From: Microthrix sp041394405
GTDB lineage: Bacteria; Actinomycetota; Acidimicrobiia; Acidimicrobiales; Microtrichaceae
Direction: 5' to 3'
Length of the DNA: 64,000 nt
Assembly (NCBI GenBank): GCA_041394405.1
Contig: JAWKIF010000006.1
Location: forward strand, 806,001-870,000
In this document: piece after piece, positions 27,201 to 36,900 of the stretch
Numbering within the stretch: the stretch's first letter is position 1
Layout of the letters: each line of letters opens with the position of its first letter
The notes under the pieces: model-generated
What the model saw: the letters and a program-made list of their open reading frames with translations, nothing else
Database searches by the model: none
Told to the model about the DNA's origin: nothing
Program-made: the position numbers and the translations under genes

Positions 27201-30086
27201 ACCGGCGACACCCACCTGACCAACGCCAGCGTCGCTGACCCCGACCTGCCGGGCAGCCCGTTCGCCGTCCCGGGGACCATTGCCCCCGACGGCACCGCCT
27301 CCATCTCGGTGGCGGGCACGGCGACCGCAGACCTGACCAACACGGCCAGCGCTTCGGCGGCCCCGTCCGACGACAACGGTGGCGTGTACCCCAAGGTGAC
27401 ACCGCCGACCGATGAGGACACGGCCGAGATCGACGTGGTCTCGCCCGGCATCTCCATCGAAAAGACCGTGCTCCTCGGCGACGACGGGGACTCCTGCCCC
27501 GGTGTCGAGACGATCCACTCGCTCGACGACGTTGACGATGCGATCGTCTGGTGCTTCACGGTGAAGAACACCGGTGACACCCAGCTGGTCAACGTCAGCA
27601 TCACCGACCCCGACCTGCCCGGTAGCCCGTTCGCCGTGGGTGATCTCGACGCCGGCGCCAGCGCGACGAAGTCGGTTCCGGGTTCGGCCACCACCAACCT
27701 GACGAACACCGCCTCCGTGTCCGGCACTCCGGCAGACGGTCACGGCGTTGTGCTGCCCGACGCCGATTCGCCAACCGATGACGACACCGCCAGCATCGTC
27801 GAGGACGCGGCAGCGTCCGCCGGGGGCCGGTTGTTCGTCGACCACAACGCCGACGGCGACGACGAGGCCGGCGGCGACGACGGACTCGGCGGCGTCGAGG
27901 TGACCATCACCGGAACCGACGTCAACGGCAAGGAGGTGTCGGTCACCGTGTCCAGCAATCCCGATGGGTCCTACAGCTTCGGGCAGCTCCTGCCCTCCGG
28001 CCCCGACGGCTACTCGATCACGGTCAATCGCGACACCGTGCCGTCGAAGTACACCTTCGACACCACGTCGTTGACCCAGAACGTCGACGTGGCGGCCGGG
28101 GACAACACCCCGCTGAACCCCATGGGTGTCGCCCAGCCGGCGGCCATCGACGGTCGGGTCTTCGCAGACAGCAACGGCGATGGGGACGTCGACAACGGAG
28201 AACGAGGGGTCGGCGGCGTCGGAGTGACGTTGGCCGGCACCGATGCGAAGGGTCGCCCCGTCACCCTCGAAACCACCACGAAGTCCGACGGAAGCTACAG
28301 CTTCGGCGACCTCTTTCCGTCCGACGACGAGGGCTACACGGTGACGCTTGACGAGACCACGGTTCCCAGTCAGTTCACCGGGGTCTCGACCGCCACCAAC
28401 GATACGCTGGTGGTCGGAAGCGGGCAGACGACCGAGGCCACACCCTTCGGGCTCACCGCTCCCGGCTCGCTCTCCGGGTCGGTGTTCGAGGACGTGGACG
28501 CGGACGGAACCGACGAGGCGACCGACCGCGACCTCGGCGGCGTGCGTGTCACCGTCAGCGGTTTGGACGCGCAAGGTCACCTGGTTGCCTTCGAAACCGT
28601 CACCAATCCCGACGGCACCTACAGCTTCCCTGAGCTGCCGCCGTCCGGCCCCGATGGGTACGCCGTGGCGGTCGACACCGACACCCTGCCGCCCGGTATC
28701 CGCACCCCCAGCACACCGCTCACCCGTGATGTCCCAGTGACCAGCGGCAGCGAAGGGTCGGTGGCGCCCATGGGCGTGTATGCGCCGGCTGCGGCCAGCG
28801 GGACGGTGTTCACCGACTTCGACAGCGACGCCACCCAGGACAGCGGCGAAGCCGGAATCGGTGGCGTCACCGTCACGCTGGAAGGGCGTGATGGCAAGGG
28901 CAACAAGGTCTTGGTGAGTACCGTGACCAACCCCGACGGCAGCTACGACTTCGCCGGCCTGCCGCCCTCGGGCCCCGACGGCTACGCCATCAAGGTCGAC
29001 CGATCCACGCTTCCACCCGGTTCGGGGGAGATCACCACGGCGTCGAGCCACACGATCACCCCGACCTCAGGGTCCGCCGATGCCGACCTGGACTTCGGGG
29101 TCTTCTCGGGCGCCGACGTCACCGGCCAGGTGTTCATTGACCCCGACGCCGACGGAACGGTCGACCGCGGCGAGGCCGGCCTCGGCGGAGTCAAGGTGAC
29201 GCTGACTGGCACCGACGTGAACGGAAACCTCATCCGCCGAACCGTCGTAACCGGGACGGACGGCACATATACATTCGCCGACATTCCGCCATCGGACGGC
29301 ACCGGCTACGAGGTTGCCGTCGACGCATCGACCGTGCCCGCCGAGTATTCGATCAACTCCACGCCACAGGCCTCAACCGTCAGTGTGGTGGCTGGCACCG
29401 ACACCGTGGTCGAACCGTTCGGCGTCCTTGAGCCGGCGACGATCAAGGGCATCCTGTACAACGATGCCAACGGCAACGGCCGACAGGACCCGGGCGAGCC
29501 CGGCATTGCCAACGCCGAGATCCGCTTGACGGGCACTGACATTCAGGGGAACCCCGTCGATCGGACGGTCGTCACCGGGGCCGACGGCTCCTACGATTTC
29601 GGTGACCTGCTGCCCTCTGACGCAGCTGGCTACACCATCACGGTCAACCCAGACACCGTCCCCGCCGGGCTCACCCTCGTTGGCGGCAACGAGTCACGGG
29701 TGTTGGGCGCCGGGGATCGACTGTCGATCGCGTTCCGTGCTGTCGCCGCAGACGACAGCACGACCACGCCGCCGCCGACGACCGGTCAGGCCAACCCGAC
29801 GACGACGGCCCCGTCGGCGACGAAAGATCAGGCCAACCCAACAACCACGGCCCCGTCGGCGACGACCGGTCAGGTCAACCCAACCGACACCGCTCAGACG
29901 CCAGCCACGGCCAGCAATGGGGCGGCGCCCAGCCGCTTGGCGGCGACCGACACGAGCGGGGCCGCACCCAGTCGGCTCCCGGCGACCGGCTCCAACCCGT
30001 TGGCCGTCGCAGCGTTGGCTGCCATGGGCATCGTGGGGGGCGCCATCCTCCTCGCCATCCGGCGGCGCCTGCGTCCCGTCCGGTAG
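24219..30086 (+). CDS. Giant SdrD-like surface protein with LPATG sorting signal
   Basis: A 1955-residue secreted protein. The start at 24219 is chosen because it begins the signal peptide (V-V-G-V-G-V-L-P-Y-L-P-A-S-A-G) and GAAAGG lies 9 bases upstream; the frame open from 24021 adds non-signal residues. After an N-terminal beta domain come seven cysteine-paired repeats (24.7-25.9 kb, C-x-D-x-x-T-x-x-x-C-A-G), four DUF11-type repeats (26.35-27.8 kb, each with W-C-F-x-V-x-N-T-G-D and D-P-D-L-P-G-S-P-F) and six SdrD B-like repeats (27.8-29.7 kb). A Thr/Pro stalk ends in L-P-A-T-G, a hydrophobic segment and R-R-R-L-R. It should be sortase-anchored, forming a long calcium-stiffened stalk with a globular head. 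Confidence 0.9.
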   Translation: MVAAAFKSHLRTLFALTALVVGVGVLPYLPASAGEPANDIEKSGVAQSPAGSTTETLENTLIDWTINYKNESDTIQTDGKVSDTTTSNLKIIPESVQQPPGWTPTITGNNQIDFNAPVIVPKGKGFVISTKPTSKTLNGGQGGGDGYVPLFGSDGRIYFTYHHTDGTIQCIDPDTGAVCAGYPIAMTVNSGGVSGRMWSPNPAEGATVIGTRLYQAGIVAGTPAYTYGLGCWDLVARTNCADQPYITFPHPAGFANASGNQSHTFVGGPFVVGDNMYSWTSHQEVQCVNRSTWATCAGSWPKNMRNDATFPRVAANGIGAGELLGSKLFYAWAYGVSTETPTQVAGVRVSCFDTTTAATCAGWADSSGNPDGKAMSSNNGNIWDIYFRYDAGGTPNAVCQTSYTNTAGCNSLVDGSQIADGPNDVNGVPNALYNKIHYNGTSSGVISQMKHPDLNRTYFSTYPLNNEVCWDWGTGDFCTTPSTSGDLNYIDTAPGDGYVGDGGRIRPGSISTTDYGARLDTRTGCWWSLGDANVLWSFDDLGNAPCIPRLVEASGSNTFSGSFCRTGVPQDLAWTKSTTTNFDPNDWVGFTVTIKDGSATVGTYNPKNGELSLDLSGVDAQSVDTLSYEINGSMAPGRTPLEDPATTPMITIEYATATGVQFCYQTKTVGDPCVDTVAHNNATFKIGTGPVEDTSTRSFDVIADPVGKCFTPKVTLAKTVYTGHNNGDGCAGAETALIRSGDDVTWCFSVTNTGDTDLDQVEISDPDLPGSPFAITGKLAQGASTSIFVEGAAGSADLTNTAAVTGRPVYPDGNPIPGATPPGDEDTAEYEVRDPQLKLAKTAYAGHDGGASCATATEIATIDGGGDVTWCFTVTNTGDTPLADVRVADPDLPGSPFTIAGTIAPNHTGGTYAEGTSSADLTNTATATGSPADLQGTPVPGLPKVTDDDTAEVDTVAPSLTLAKTVVAGTECPGTELATVDEGDPVTWCFAVKNTGDTHLTNASVADPDLPGSPFAVPGTIAPDGTASISVAGTATADLTNTASASAAPSDDNGGVYPKVTPPTDEDTAEIDVVSPGISIEKTVLLGDDGDSCPGVETIHSLDDVDDAIVWCFTVKNTGDTQLVNVSITDPDLPGSPFAVGDLDAGASATKSVPGSATTNLTNTASVSGTPADGHGVVLPDADSPTDDDTASIVEDAAASAGGRLFVDHNADGDDEAGGDDGLGGVEVTITGTDVNGKEVSVTVSSNPDGSYSFGQLLPSGPDGYSITVNRDTVPSKYTFDTTSLTQNVDVAAGDNTPLNPMGVAQPAAIDGRVFADSNGDGDVDNGERGVGGVGVTLAGTDAKGRPVTLETTTKSDGSYSFGDLFPSDDEGYTVTLDETTVPSQFTGVSTATNDTLVVGSGQTTEATPFGLTAPGSLSGSVFEDVDADGTDEATDRDLGGVRVTVSGLDAQGHLVAFETVTNPDGTYSFPELPPSGPDGYAVAVDTDTLPPGIRTPSTPLTRDVPVTSGSEGSVAPMGVYAPAAASGTVFTDFDSDATQDSGEAGIGGVTVTLEGRDGKGNKVLVSTVTNPDGSYDFAGLPPSGPDGYAIKVDRSTLPPGSGEITTASSHTITPTSGSADADLDFGVFSGADVTGQVFIDPDADGTVDRGEAGLGGVKVTLTGTDVNGNLIRRTVVTGTDGTYTFADIPPSDGTGYEVAVDASTVPAEYSINSTPQASTVSVVAGTDTVVEPFGVLEPATIKGILYNDANGNGRQDPGEPGIANAEIRLTGTDIQGNPVDRTVVTGADGSYDFGDLLPSDAAGYTITVNPDTVPAGLTLVGGNESRVLGAGDRLSIAFRAVAADDSTTTPPPTTGQANPTTTAPSATKDQANPTTTAPSATTGQVNPTDTAQTPATASNGAAPSRLAATDTSGAAPSRLPATGSNPLAVAALAAMGIVGGAILLAIRRRLRPVR
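26350..27805 (+). repeat. Four in-frame DUF11-type repeats
   Basis: Repeat starts are near 26356, 26731, 27094 and 27448, about 120 residues each. All carry an A-K-T or E-K-T start, a W-C-F strand and a shared D-P-D-L-P-G-S-P-F string. The high similarity implies expansion by duplication. Confidence 0.85.
27820..29760 (+). repeat. Six in-frame SdrD B-like repeats, period about 324 bp
   Basis: Repeat starts are near 27826, 28150, 28480, 28801, 29125 and 29449. Each has an Asp-rich loop (such as D-A-D-G-T-V-D-R-G-E), a G-G-V-x-V-T-L strand and a Y-x-F-x-D-L-x-P-S-x-x-x-G-Y end. The Asp loops suggest calcium binding. Confidence 0.88.
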
Positions 30087-30207
30087 GTCCGGCCATGTGT
30101 CGGTGAACCCTCGACGAGTGCGGTGAAACCTCGTGCATGCGCCGGCGCCGGTGCTATCGTCGTGGAAGTCGCCGGAGCTGGTTCGGCTGTGAGAAAAGAG
30201 CCTGCAC

Positions 30208-31311
30208 GTGAATGCGAACCCGTTGAGCCCTGATTTGGGCGAGTCGCGCCGCGTATCCCGGATACGTCGCCTCGGTCTGGTCACCGCCGCCGCCACCATG
30301 GTGCTGGGTGTCGGTTTCGTCCCGCCGGCGTCCGCCCAGGACTCGCCGACGGTCGAACCGACAACCGGGGAGTTGGCGGCGCTCGGGTCCCCGACGCGGG
30401 AGCTGACCACCGGCGAGGTCGAGGACGACACCATCTACGTCGTCGAGGAATACCGGATCGACGGCGACAAGATCGCGCCGAACGGTGCCACCGAGATCCC
30501 CGCACAACACCAGAAGGTGTGGAACCGGTTCGCCGCGCTGTTTCCCGCCGCGACGCGCCCGGAGATCGACCTGTTTGTGGCAATCGACACGACGCTTTCC
30601 CCCGGACGCGCCGACGGCGTGTTGCAGACCAGCGCGCTGGACCCCAGCAAGCGCTATCTCGCCTTGGACGTCAGCGGCGAGGTCGAGTTCAAGGAACTCA
30701 CCCGCACGATGACCCACGAGTTTGGCCACCTGCTGCAGTTCCGGCCTTCTGCGTTGGTTCCCGGAACCATGGACGCTCCCTGCGACGTGTACGACGGTGG
30801 TGAGGCCTGCCCCAAGGCCGGCTCCTACCTGCGGCTGTGGGATCAGAAGTTCTACCCGGGCGTGAAAGACAACGACTATCCCCAGGAACCGGCGGATGTC
30901 GCCGCTCGTTACACCCCGGACAAGTACGTGACCGACAACTATTCGGCCACCAACCCCGCTGAGGACATGGCCGAGACCTGGGCTGAGTGGCTCCTGTTGG
31001 ACGCGCCCACCGGCCCCAGCTTCGTGAATCGCGACCCCCACTACAAGTTCCCAGTGACGGGCAACCGGGTCGTCGATCAGAAGCTTCGCTTCTTCGACCA
31101 GTTCCCCGAGCTGGTGGCGATGCGGGCCCACATCCGGAGCGTGCTCGGCCTCGACCAGCTGGTGCTCGAGGCTCCGCCCACCAGCACTACCAACCCGCCA
31201 TCCAGCAACGACAACGCGCCCTCCAGCAAGGACAACGCGCCCTCCGACGACGACGCACCCAAGGTGACCGTGGCGGCTGCCAAGCCGCTGGTTCCTGCCT
31301 TCACCGGCTGA
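30208..31311 (+). CDS. Exported HExxH metalloprotease-like protein, paralog 1
   Basis: A 367-residue protein with a signal peptide ending near A-S-A-Q-D (residue 45). The zinc motif is H-E-F-G-H (H170, E171, H174). About 80 residues later N-P-A-E-D-M-A-E-T-W-A-E-W offers the third ligand (E252 or E256), the gluzincin pattern. Before the motif, Y-R-I-D-G-D-K-I and L-F-P-A-A-T-R-P-E-I are shared with two other genes here (37.4 and 38.75 kb). A Cys pair (C192, C201) sits after the motif. A disordered Ser/Asp-rich tail ends in P-A-F-T-G. The substrate is unknown. The start is GTG 30208. Confidence 0.8.
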   Translation: MNANPLSPDLGESRRVSRIRRLGLVTAAATMVLGVGFVPPASAQDSPTVEPTTGELAALGSPTRELTTGEVEDDTIYVVEEYRIDGDKIAPNGATEIPAQHQKVWNRFAALFPAATRPEIDLFVAIDTTLSPGRADGVLQTSALDPSKRYLALDVSGEVEFKELTRTMTHEFGHLLQFRPSALVPGTMDAPCDVYDGGEACPKAGSYLRLWDQKFYPGVKDNDYPQEPADVAARYTPDKYVTDNYSATNPAEDMAETWAEWLLLDAPTGPSFVNRDPHYKFPVTGNRVVDQKLRFFDQFPELVAMRAHIRSVLGLDQLVLEAPPTSTTNPPSSNDNAPSSKDNAPSDDDAPKVTVAAAKPLVPAFTG

Positions 31312-31519
31312 TCCGGGGCGTCGGGGCGCTCGGCGACACATCCGCTGGTGAACAAGGTCATCGGTGGTGAGTGAGGGCCGAGCCCGACGAGCACTGGCTG
31401 GAGGGGCCGTCGTGGTCAGGCGCGGTCACCAAGGGCGACACCTCAGTCTGCGCATGGAGCCCTCGGAGAACGAGGTGCGTGACAGCAAACCGGCCTGGGG
31501 GGTGAACTCCGAGCCGGGT

Positions 31520-31525
31520 TAGGGT
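31520..31525 (+). promoter_or_regulatory. -10-like hexamer for the LuxR-type gene, leaderless
   Basis: TAGGGT lies 7 bases before ATG 31533. The same hexamer precedes the genes starting at 49802 and 56180. Confidence 0.4.
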
Positions 31526-31532
31526 TTCGCCG

Positions 31533-33761
31533 ATGGACGCGTGCGGGGACCAGGACGAGCGCGGCACGGTCGTCGCGTTCGAGGCATTCAGACCCGACCC
31601 GGCTCGGCGTCTGGTCCCTGAGCCGTCATCGGCGTGGGTCCCGCGCCGCCGCCTGGTGGAGGCGCTCCGTGCCGCGACGTCACCGATGATCAGCGTCACG
31701 GCTCCGGCGGGCTGGGGCAAGAGCACACTCTTGACGCAATGGGCCCACGCCGACGATCGCCCGTTCGCCTGGCTGGAACTCGACCAGTTCGACAACGACC
31801 CGGTGAGGCTGGTGCGGGGGCTGCTGGCATCGATGAGCACCGCAACCGCCCTGGACGAGAGCGCTCGCAGAGCGCTCCTGGCGACCGGGCACCTCCAGAT
31901 CCCCGCCATGCTGCCGGTCTTGGGTCAGATGTTCGCCGCCGTGACCACGCCCATGGTGCTCGTGCTCGACGACGTTCATCTCGTCCACGACCCCAGAAGC
32001 CTGGCGGTGATCGAACGGCTGGCCGAACATGTTCCACGTGGGTCGCACTTGGTGGTCGCCGGCCGCGCATCGCCATCGATTGGGTTGGGTCGGCGGCGCG
32101 CCGCCGGCAACGTTGCAGATGTCGGGGTGGAGCAGCTGGTGGTGACCGGCGACGAGGCGGTGGAGCTCTTTGATCGCGCGGGGCTGTCGCTCGACGGGCG
32201 TGACATCGAGGGACTCGTTGCTCGCACCGATGGGTGGGCAGCGGGCCTCTCCCTGGCAGCGTTGGCGCTCAAGCAGGGGGTCGATCCGGCGGAGTTCGGC
32301 GGATCGGACGAGCTGGTTGTCGAGTATCTCAACGAAGAGGTGCTGGTCACGCTCGACGCGGCCGACGTCGACCTCTTGATGGGGGCAGCGCTCCTTGGGC
32401 GATTTGGTGGACCCTTGTGCGATGCAGCCCTGGCTCGCAGCGGCAGCGGCGAGCGAATTGAGGCACTCGTTCGCTCTGGGAATCTCTTCATCGTCCCCTT
32501 GGACCGCACTGGGACGTGGTACCGCTTCCACCACCTGTTCGCCGACTTCTTGAAGCGCCGGCTACTCGCCGACGGCCACCTCGATGCGTCGGGCATCCAC
32601 GCCAGAGCCAGCGAGTGGTACCTCGACCACGACGACGCCGACCGGGCGATACTCCATGCGCTGGAGGCCGGCCTCAGGCAGCGGGCGAGCTCGTTGTTGT
32701 TCGACCGCGTCATCCACCTCGTGGCGCGGGGCCATGGGTCGACGGTTCGCGATCTCATCGACCGATTTGATGTGGAGGAGATCGCCGGTTCGCCTCGCCT
32801 GCTGCTGGTGCTCGCCTGGGGCCATATCGATCGCGGCGAGTACGAGTTGGCGTTGGAAGCCTTGGAGCTGGCGTCGGCTGCCGCAGCCGAGGGCGATGCG
32901 GAGATGGTGGCGGCGCTTCGAGCGTCCCGTGGGGTGTTTGCCGCCGGGTCGTCGGTGCCGGAAGCGGCAGGCTCTCCGCCCTCCACCCAGATGAGCGGAA
33001 CCGGGCAATGGGAGCTGCTCGACGAGCTCATTACGGCGCTCCGGCTCATGTTGCTGGGGTCGTCGGACGAGGCACTGGAGCTGTTGAGGAGATGTCGGCT
33101 CCTCTCTGGTCACCTTCCGGCCATCGCTTCGATCGCATGCGCGTACTCGGCGATCCTGGCTGAGGGCCGCGGCGACTTCGACGGGGCGACGGACCTGTGC
33201 CGACAAGCCCGGATGGCCATCGAGAACAACGGGATCGTGGACGGTCCGCTGGTGGCTGTGGTGTTTGCGTCGTCGGCGATGATAGAGGCCCGTCACGGAA
33301 GCCGGGAGGCGGCGCTTCAGGCGGTGGAGCGCACGCTGCGAATGCGCGACCAGGTCGGGCCCGGCCACCTGCGGGTGCAGGCGATTACGGGCACCTTCCT
33401 CACCCACGCCTACCTCGCCTTGGGCGACCGAGCGCAGGCCGCTGCCAACCTCGACGCCGCCCGCCCACTAGTCGACCAGATGCCCCAGGCGGTGTTGCTG
33501 GGCGACCACCTGCACTTGGCGGAAGCGCTGCTGCGACCCCCGGACGCGCAGTCGCCCGGACAGCGGGTTGTCTCCGCCGCCGAGGCTCGGGTGCTTGAGC
33601 TTCTGCCGACCCACCACACGTTGGCCGAGATTGCGGACCTGCTGTTCGTGTCGCGCGCCACGGTGAAGACTCAGGTGGCATCCATCTACCGCAAGCTGGG
33701 CGTGACCAATCGATCCGAGGCGATCGCCGAAGCGCGGCAGCGACACCTCCTCCCGGCGTGA
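31533..33761 (+). CDS. LuxR-family (MalT-like LAL/STAND) transcriptional regulator
   Basis: A 742-residue ATP-dependent activator. An N-terminal STAND NTPase has the P-loop A-P-A-G-W-G-K-S-T (57-65) and Walker B M-V-L-V-L-D-D-V-H; R-T-D-G-W-A-A-G-L-S-L-A-A marks the MalT-type sensor region. A helical-repeat sensor arm covers about 370-660, and a LuxR helix-turn-helix ends the protein (L-A-E-I-A-D-L-L-F-V-S-R-A-T-V-K-T-Q-V). Proteins of this class oligomerise on inducer binding and activate nearby genes. It lies between a surface metalloprotease gene and an SLH-protein gene, so control of this surface cluster is a reasonable inference, but no operator was identified. Confidence 0.88.
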   Translation: MDACGDQDERGTVVAFEAFRPDPARRLVPEPSSAWVPRRRLVEALRAATSPMISVTAPAGWGKSTLLTQWAHADDRPFAWLELDQFDNDPVRLVRGLLASMSTATALDESARRALLATGHLQIPAMLPVLGQMFAAVTTPMVLVLDDVHLVHDPRSLAVIERLAEHVPRGSHLVVAGRASPSIGLGRRRAAGNVADVGVEQLVVTGDEAVELFDRAGLSLDGRDIEGLVARTDGWAAGLSLAALALKQGVDPAEFGGSDELVVEYLNEEVLVTLDAADVDLLMGAALLGRFGGPLCDAALARSGSGERIEALVRSGNLFIVPLDRTGTWYRFHHLFADFLKRRLLADGHLDASGIHARASEWYLDHDDADRAILHALEAGLRQRASSLLFDRVIHLVARGHGSTVRDLIDRFDVEEIAGSPRLLLVLAWGHIDRGEYELALEALELASAAAAEGDAEMVAALRASRGVFAAGSSVPEAAGSPPSTQMSGTGQWELLDELITALRLMLLGSSDEALELLRRCRLLSGHLPAIASIACAYSAILAEGRGDFDGATDLCRQARMAIENNGIVDGPLVAVVFASSAMIEARHGSREAALQAVERTLRMRDQVGPGHLRVQAITGTFLTHAYLALGDRAQAAANLDAARPLVDQMPQAVLLGDHLHLAEALLRPPDAQSPGQRVVSAAEARVLELLPTHHTLAEIADLLFVSRATVKTQVASIYRKLGVTNRSEAIAEARQRHLLPA

Positions 33762-33766
33762 CCGCG

Positions 33767-33786
33767 CGTCCTTCGGGGCGGCTTTT
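33767..33786 (+). terminator. Possible terminator after the LuxR-type gene
   Basis: A short stem (CGTCC / GGGCG with one wobble pair) around a TTCG loop is followed by GCTTTT. Stem strength is modest. Confidence 0.35.
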
Positions 33787-33919
33787 CACCCTCACTGGCC
33801 GATGGCGACGCTGCGCGGGAGACCTATCGTCACGCCGCCGCGTCACCGAACCCCGACGCGATTCGACAGCCATCGCGCATCCCGATTCTCGGATCGCTTC
33901 CGTTCCAGGAGTTCCCACC

Positions 33920-36900
33920 ATGAAGCCACACAGTCCCTTGAGCCGTGGCCGGCTGGCAGCCGGCGTCACCGCCGGAGCGGTGCTGCTCGCAAGCGTGGCT
34001 GGGGCGCCGATTGCCTCCGCCCATGAGGACGCCACCCCCCCTCCGTCGGGCGCTGCCCAGGCGGGCCCCCCAGACCGGGAGGTCAAGCCCTTCTCGCCGG
34101 GGTCGGTGGAGATCGATGCAGCCGCTCTCGAAGACGGCGCCGACAGCGTTCGCGTCGTCACCGATCCGCAGTCCGGTTTTGTTGACGCGTCGGTCAGCGT
34201 GGCCGCCAACGGCGCAGACGTGAGCGCGCCGTCGTCTCCGGCTTCCGTCGGGCCGTCGTCTACGGCCACCCGATTCGAGGTGGACGTCGACGAGCAGGGA
34301 TCAGCGGGCTCGGTCGACGCGCTGGCCCGCGAGGCCGTGGCGCCGGACGCGATGTCCACGTTGTCGGCCACGATGTCCACCTTGGACTCCTCCGGCCAGA
34401 CGCACGCGGCCAGCGACCAGGTGTGGGTGGCCAACTTCGACGGGGTCACCTTGGTCAGCGACACCGGGGAACAGGACCTCCGCTTGCGCAAGGTCGAGCA
34501 TCTGGAGACCACCGGCAAGGTCGACGCCGGACGGGCTGAGGCGCTCAGGGAGACGATCCTGGGTGCCACCGGTGCTCAGGTGACGATGGCATCGGCCAAC
34601 GCGTGCACGGGCGTCTGCATCTCCGGCACTGTGCAGTGGACCGACTCGGCCGGAGGAAAGCACCCGGTTCCGTTCGCTCCGGTGCAGATCCGAGACGACG
34701 AGCAACCTCCCACCGGCACCCCGTCGGAGTTGGTGACCACGGTCACCACGGCGCTCGACGGCACCTATTCGGCCTCGGTCGACAACAACGATGGCGCGGG
34801 GCAGGGCAATCGCGACGTCTTCGTGCGGGTGTTGGCGGCCGGTGAGGACTTCAACGTCGGCAACCAGCACATCCAGAGCCCGGTGACCCACGAGGTCCCG
34901 ACGGGTACCGAGCTGACGGTCAACCTGACGGCGAACAACACCACCGACAACAACACCGCGTTCTCCCTGCAGAACGCCATGTATCTGGGCACGAAGTATC
35001 TCGATACCCGGGTGCCCGGGGGGCTTCGATTCCTCGACGTGGTGTACCCCGACCCCGACGGGTCGTTCTACGACCGGGACAAGCTGCACGTGCTCAGCCT
35101 GGATCGCTTCGACTGGGACGTGATGTTGCACGAGTACGGCCATTTCGTGGCCAACGAACTGGACATCGAGAACAACCCAGGCGGTTCCCACAGCAGCGAG
35201 GACAACCTGTCGGTGAGCAGGGGCAGCAAGGCCATCGGGGTTCCGCTGGCATTCGGTGAGGGGTGGCCCACCTACTTCGCCGTCTCGCTCCTGCAGATCA
35301 TGGGTGCTGCCGCCCTCAACGTTCCCAACGCCGGCGACACGCTGTACCAGGACACTGAGGACCAGATCGTGACGGACAACCTCGAAACCGGGGGGACCCT
35401 GGGTGAGGACAACGAGTACACGGTCATGTCGGTGCTGTGGGACCTCTACGACACCCCCGCCGACGGCTTGGACAACGTGGCCTTGGGCGACCAGGTGGTG
35501 TGGGACCGGCTCATCGCAGGCGGAACGAACGACCCCGGCACGCTGTCGGACGCCTACCGACTGCTTGCCGTCGGGGGCGTCGGTGCGGCCGATCCCGTGA
35601 GCTGTGTGTTCTCCGGCCAGAACGTGGCCCCCAAGCTGGCCACCCCGCCCGTCTCGAGCGTCTCCACCCTCGACCCGGCCCCCACCTTCACCTGGACCAG
35701 GGGCAATGGGGGCACCTTCCAGAACAACCAGTTCGTTCTCGAGCTCCGAGACTCCACCGGCGACAACCTGCTGTTCGCCTCGCCTCCCCAGGCCGGCCTC
35801 AGCTACACGCCGTCGAACGCCACCTGGGTATCCGCCCTGAACCAGGCCAACGGCACGCTTCGGGTTGCCGTGGTCGGTACCCAGACGGCGGCGCCCGTGA
35901 CGGGGCCGTACCGCAGCTGCATGAGGAACATCGCGGTGACCGCACCGGGTACCGACGTGGTCTTCTCCTCCGATCGCGACGGCAACGCGGAGCTGTACGT
36001 CATGAAGAGCGACGGCAGCGATCAAACCCGGCTGACCAATGATGCTGCGACGGACCGCTACCCGGCATGGAGCCCGGACGGTCAGTCCATCGCCTGGACC
36101 CGCGACAGCGACCTGTGGGTCATGGATGCCAACGGTGCCAATCCGTTCAACCGCACCGGAGCCATCGACGACGCGGTCTCCCAGCCTGCCTGGACCTCCG
36201 ACGGATCACAGCTGCTGTTCGTCCGCAATGTCGCCGGCCACGACGAGCTGTGGCGCATGAATGCCGACGGAACCGGTGTGGCTGCGGTGGTTTCGCACGC
36301 CGACACCGCAAAGGAGGCATCCGCTCCTGCCGTGAGCGCCTCAAACGTGGTGTTCTTCTCGCTCGGTGGCGATCTGTACCGGGTGAACCCGTCCGGCACC
36401 GGGCTGGCGCCCGTCCTCGAATCGGCCGCGGTCGACCAGGTGCCCGACGTGGGAAACCTGGGGAAGCGTATGGCATTCAGTCGATCGTCGGACGGGTCGG
36501 CCCCCCTCGACGTGGTCACCAGCCGTCTGGACGGAACCGACAAGAAGAACCTCACGGCCACTGCAGCCGGCGGCGCCGCCCTGGATGACCTTCATGCTTC
36601 ATTCTCCCCGGACGACACCCGCCTGGTGTTCGTCTCCAAGCTTGGCGGCGACGAGGAGGTCCACCGCATCGGCGCCGACGGCGCAGGTGATGTTGCGCTC
36701 ACCGACAACGCGGCGGCCGACATCGATCCCGACTGGCGAACGGCCGTCGCGCCCACGCCGGCGTTCCCGTGCCTGGCCAACCCGCCGGCCGCTCCCCATG
36801 AGTTCGGCGACGTGCCGGGTGCCGCCTACTACAACGACGCGGTGTCCTGGCTGGTGGCCTCCTCCATCACGACCGGCGTCAGTCCCGGCGTGTACGGCCC

